Both the position numbers and the translations under genes were made by a program. Under the pieces are notes generated by a model that saw nothing but the letters and a program-made list of their open reading frames with translations, made no database searches and was not told the origin of the DNA. A stretch of 6,390 nucleotides of DNA from Opitutaceae bacterium UBA6669. Lineage in GTDB: Bacteria > Verrucomicrobiota > Verrucomicrobiia > Opitutales > Opitutaceae. This document shows, piece after piece, positions 5,730 to 6,390 of the stretch. Where the stretch lies: the NCBI GenBank assembly GCA_002455175.1, contig DKKJ01000075.1, forward strand, positions 14,999-21,388, written 5' to 3'. The stretch's first letter is position 1, and the number at the start of each line of letters is the position of its first letter.

Positions 5730-6390
5730 CCGCGCCACGGCACACCATGATCCTCGCGTCGGCAGGTTCGGGTAAAACCTACGCGTTGACCAATCGCTTT
5801 GTGGCTTTGCTGGCGCACGGTGCTGCGCCCGAACGTATCGTGGCTCTGACCTTTACGCGAAAAGCCGCGGGGGAGTTTTTCGATGAGATTCTCAACAAGT
5901 TAGTGAAGGCCGCGGTGGACGAACGCGCCGCCGATCGGCTGGCGCGGGCGATTGAGGCGCCTGCGCTCACGACGGCCGATTTTCTACGTATGTTGAGGGC
6001 AGTGGTGGACGCCATGCCGCGCCTGAGCTTGGGAACATTGGATGGATTTTTCGCACGTATCGTTCGGACTTTTCCTCTGGAATTAGGGCTGAGCGGCGAA
6101 TTTGAAATCCTTCAGGAGCACGCGGCTCGTCAACAGCGTCGGCGGGTCCTCCGCACCCTCTTTACGGCGGCAGGTGAACCCGATGAGCAGCAGCGGGAGT
6201 TTATTGAGGCCTTCAAACGAGCGACCTTTGGGGTCGAAGAAAAGCAGCTGAGTCGTCGCCTGGATGCGTATCTCGATAGTCACGCTGAGATTTTCCTCGC
6301 GGCTCCAGATGCCGGTGTCTGGGGTCAATCTCAGCGCATTTGGCCTAGCGGGCACCCTTGGACAGCAGCGGATCGTGCGGCTTTGGCGGA
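5726..6390 (+). CDS. UvrD/Rep-type superfamily 1 helicase, AddA/RecB-like, N-terminal part only
   Basis: The visible 221 residues are the start of an ATP-dependent 3'-5' DNA translocase, likely the motor subunit paired with the upstream nuclease in repair of double-strand breaks. Walker A is clear (MILASAGSGKT, residues 8-18; Lys17, Thr18). Motif Ia follows as IVALTFTRKAAGEF (38-51), where AddA, RecB and UvrD proteins carry LTFTxKAAxEM-like sequence. Residues 103-113 (GTLDGFFARIV) correspond to the TxHxF motif, with Asp106 instead of the usual His. The remaining helicase motifs, and any C-terminal nuclease domain as in AddA, lie beyond the window end. The ATG overlaps the TGA of the preceding gene (ATGA, 5726-5729), and a Shine-Dalgarno supports it. 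The gene order nuclease subunit then helicase subunit is the addB-addA order of Bacillus. It could alternatively be called a generic UvrD-domain protein; the context favours the AddAB/RexAB type. Confidence 0.92.
   Translation, partial: MTAPRHTMILASAGSGKTYALTNRFVALLAHGAAPERIVALTFTRKAAGEFFDEILNKLVKAAVDERAADRLARAIEAPALTTADFLRMLRAVVDAMPRLSLGTLDGFFARIVRTFPLELGLSGEFEILQEHAARQQRRRVLRTLFTAAGEPDEQQREFIEAFKRATFGVEEKQLSRRLDAYLDSHAEIFLAAPDAGVWGQSQRIWPSGHPWTAADRAALA

Noticed and set aside
5104..5775. Plus-strand open frame of 223 codons overlapping the nuclease domain in another frame
   Set aside because: It overlaps the motif-bearing PD-(D/E)XK region and the start of the helicase gene; its translation is Arg/Ser/Pro-rich with no domain.
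2835..6390. The nuclease/helicase pair as a novel defence system
   Set aside because: The domain order, motif set and coupled gene order are those of AddAB/RexAB recombination enzymes; there is no restriction, toxin, reverse transcriptase or other defence gene nearby.

Overview
The window looks like chromosomal DNA from a free-living, moderately GC-rich bacterium. My best guess is the Verrucomicrobiota (Opitutae-like) or another PVC-group lineage. That guess rests on three things: the pairing of a Gfo/Idh/MocA oxidoreductase with a xylose-isomerase-like TIM-barrel protein; the style of the recombination nuclease/helicase pair; and the near absence of Shine-Dalgarno sequences. It is inference, not proof. 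There is no rRNA, tRNA, CRISPR array, transposase, integrase or phage gene. Coding density is high.

Left part (1-1785, minus strand): a two-gene operon read leftwards. The first gene (1785-742) encodes a 347-residue metal-dependent sugar phosphate isomerase/epimerase with a TIM-barrel fold. It is followed after 16 bases by an NAD(P)-dependent Gfo/Idh/MocA oxidoreductase (725-1) that runs off the window. Together they suggest oxidation and isomerisation of a sugar, inositol or similar polyol; the substrate cannot be read from the sequence.

Middle (1786-1953): a 168-base divergent intergenic region. It holds a near-perfect 29-base palindrome with GGTGC/GCACC outer arms and GTCCCC/GGGGAC inner arms, which looks like a dispersed REP-type element.

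Right part (1954-6390, plus strand): a second, only distantly similar TIM-barrel isomerase/epimerase (1954-2766). After a 68-base gap comes a two-gene DNA repair operon: an AddB/RexB-like protein with a C-terminal PD-(D/E)XK nuclease (2835-5729), then a UvrD/Rep superfamily 1 helicase of AddA/RecB type (5726 to beyond the window end). The last two genes overlap by four bases (ATGA), so they are probably translated in a coupled manner. They should form a heterodimer that processes double-strand DNA ends for RecA-dependent recombination.

I see no clear undescribed system. The more interesting details are the intergenic palindrome, the missing iron-sulphur cysteines and missing Walker A in the AddB-like subunit, and an Asp in place of the usual His in a conserved motif of the AddA-like subunit.
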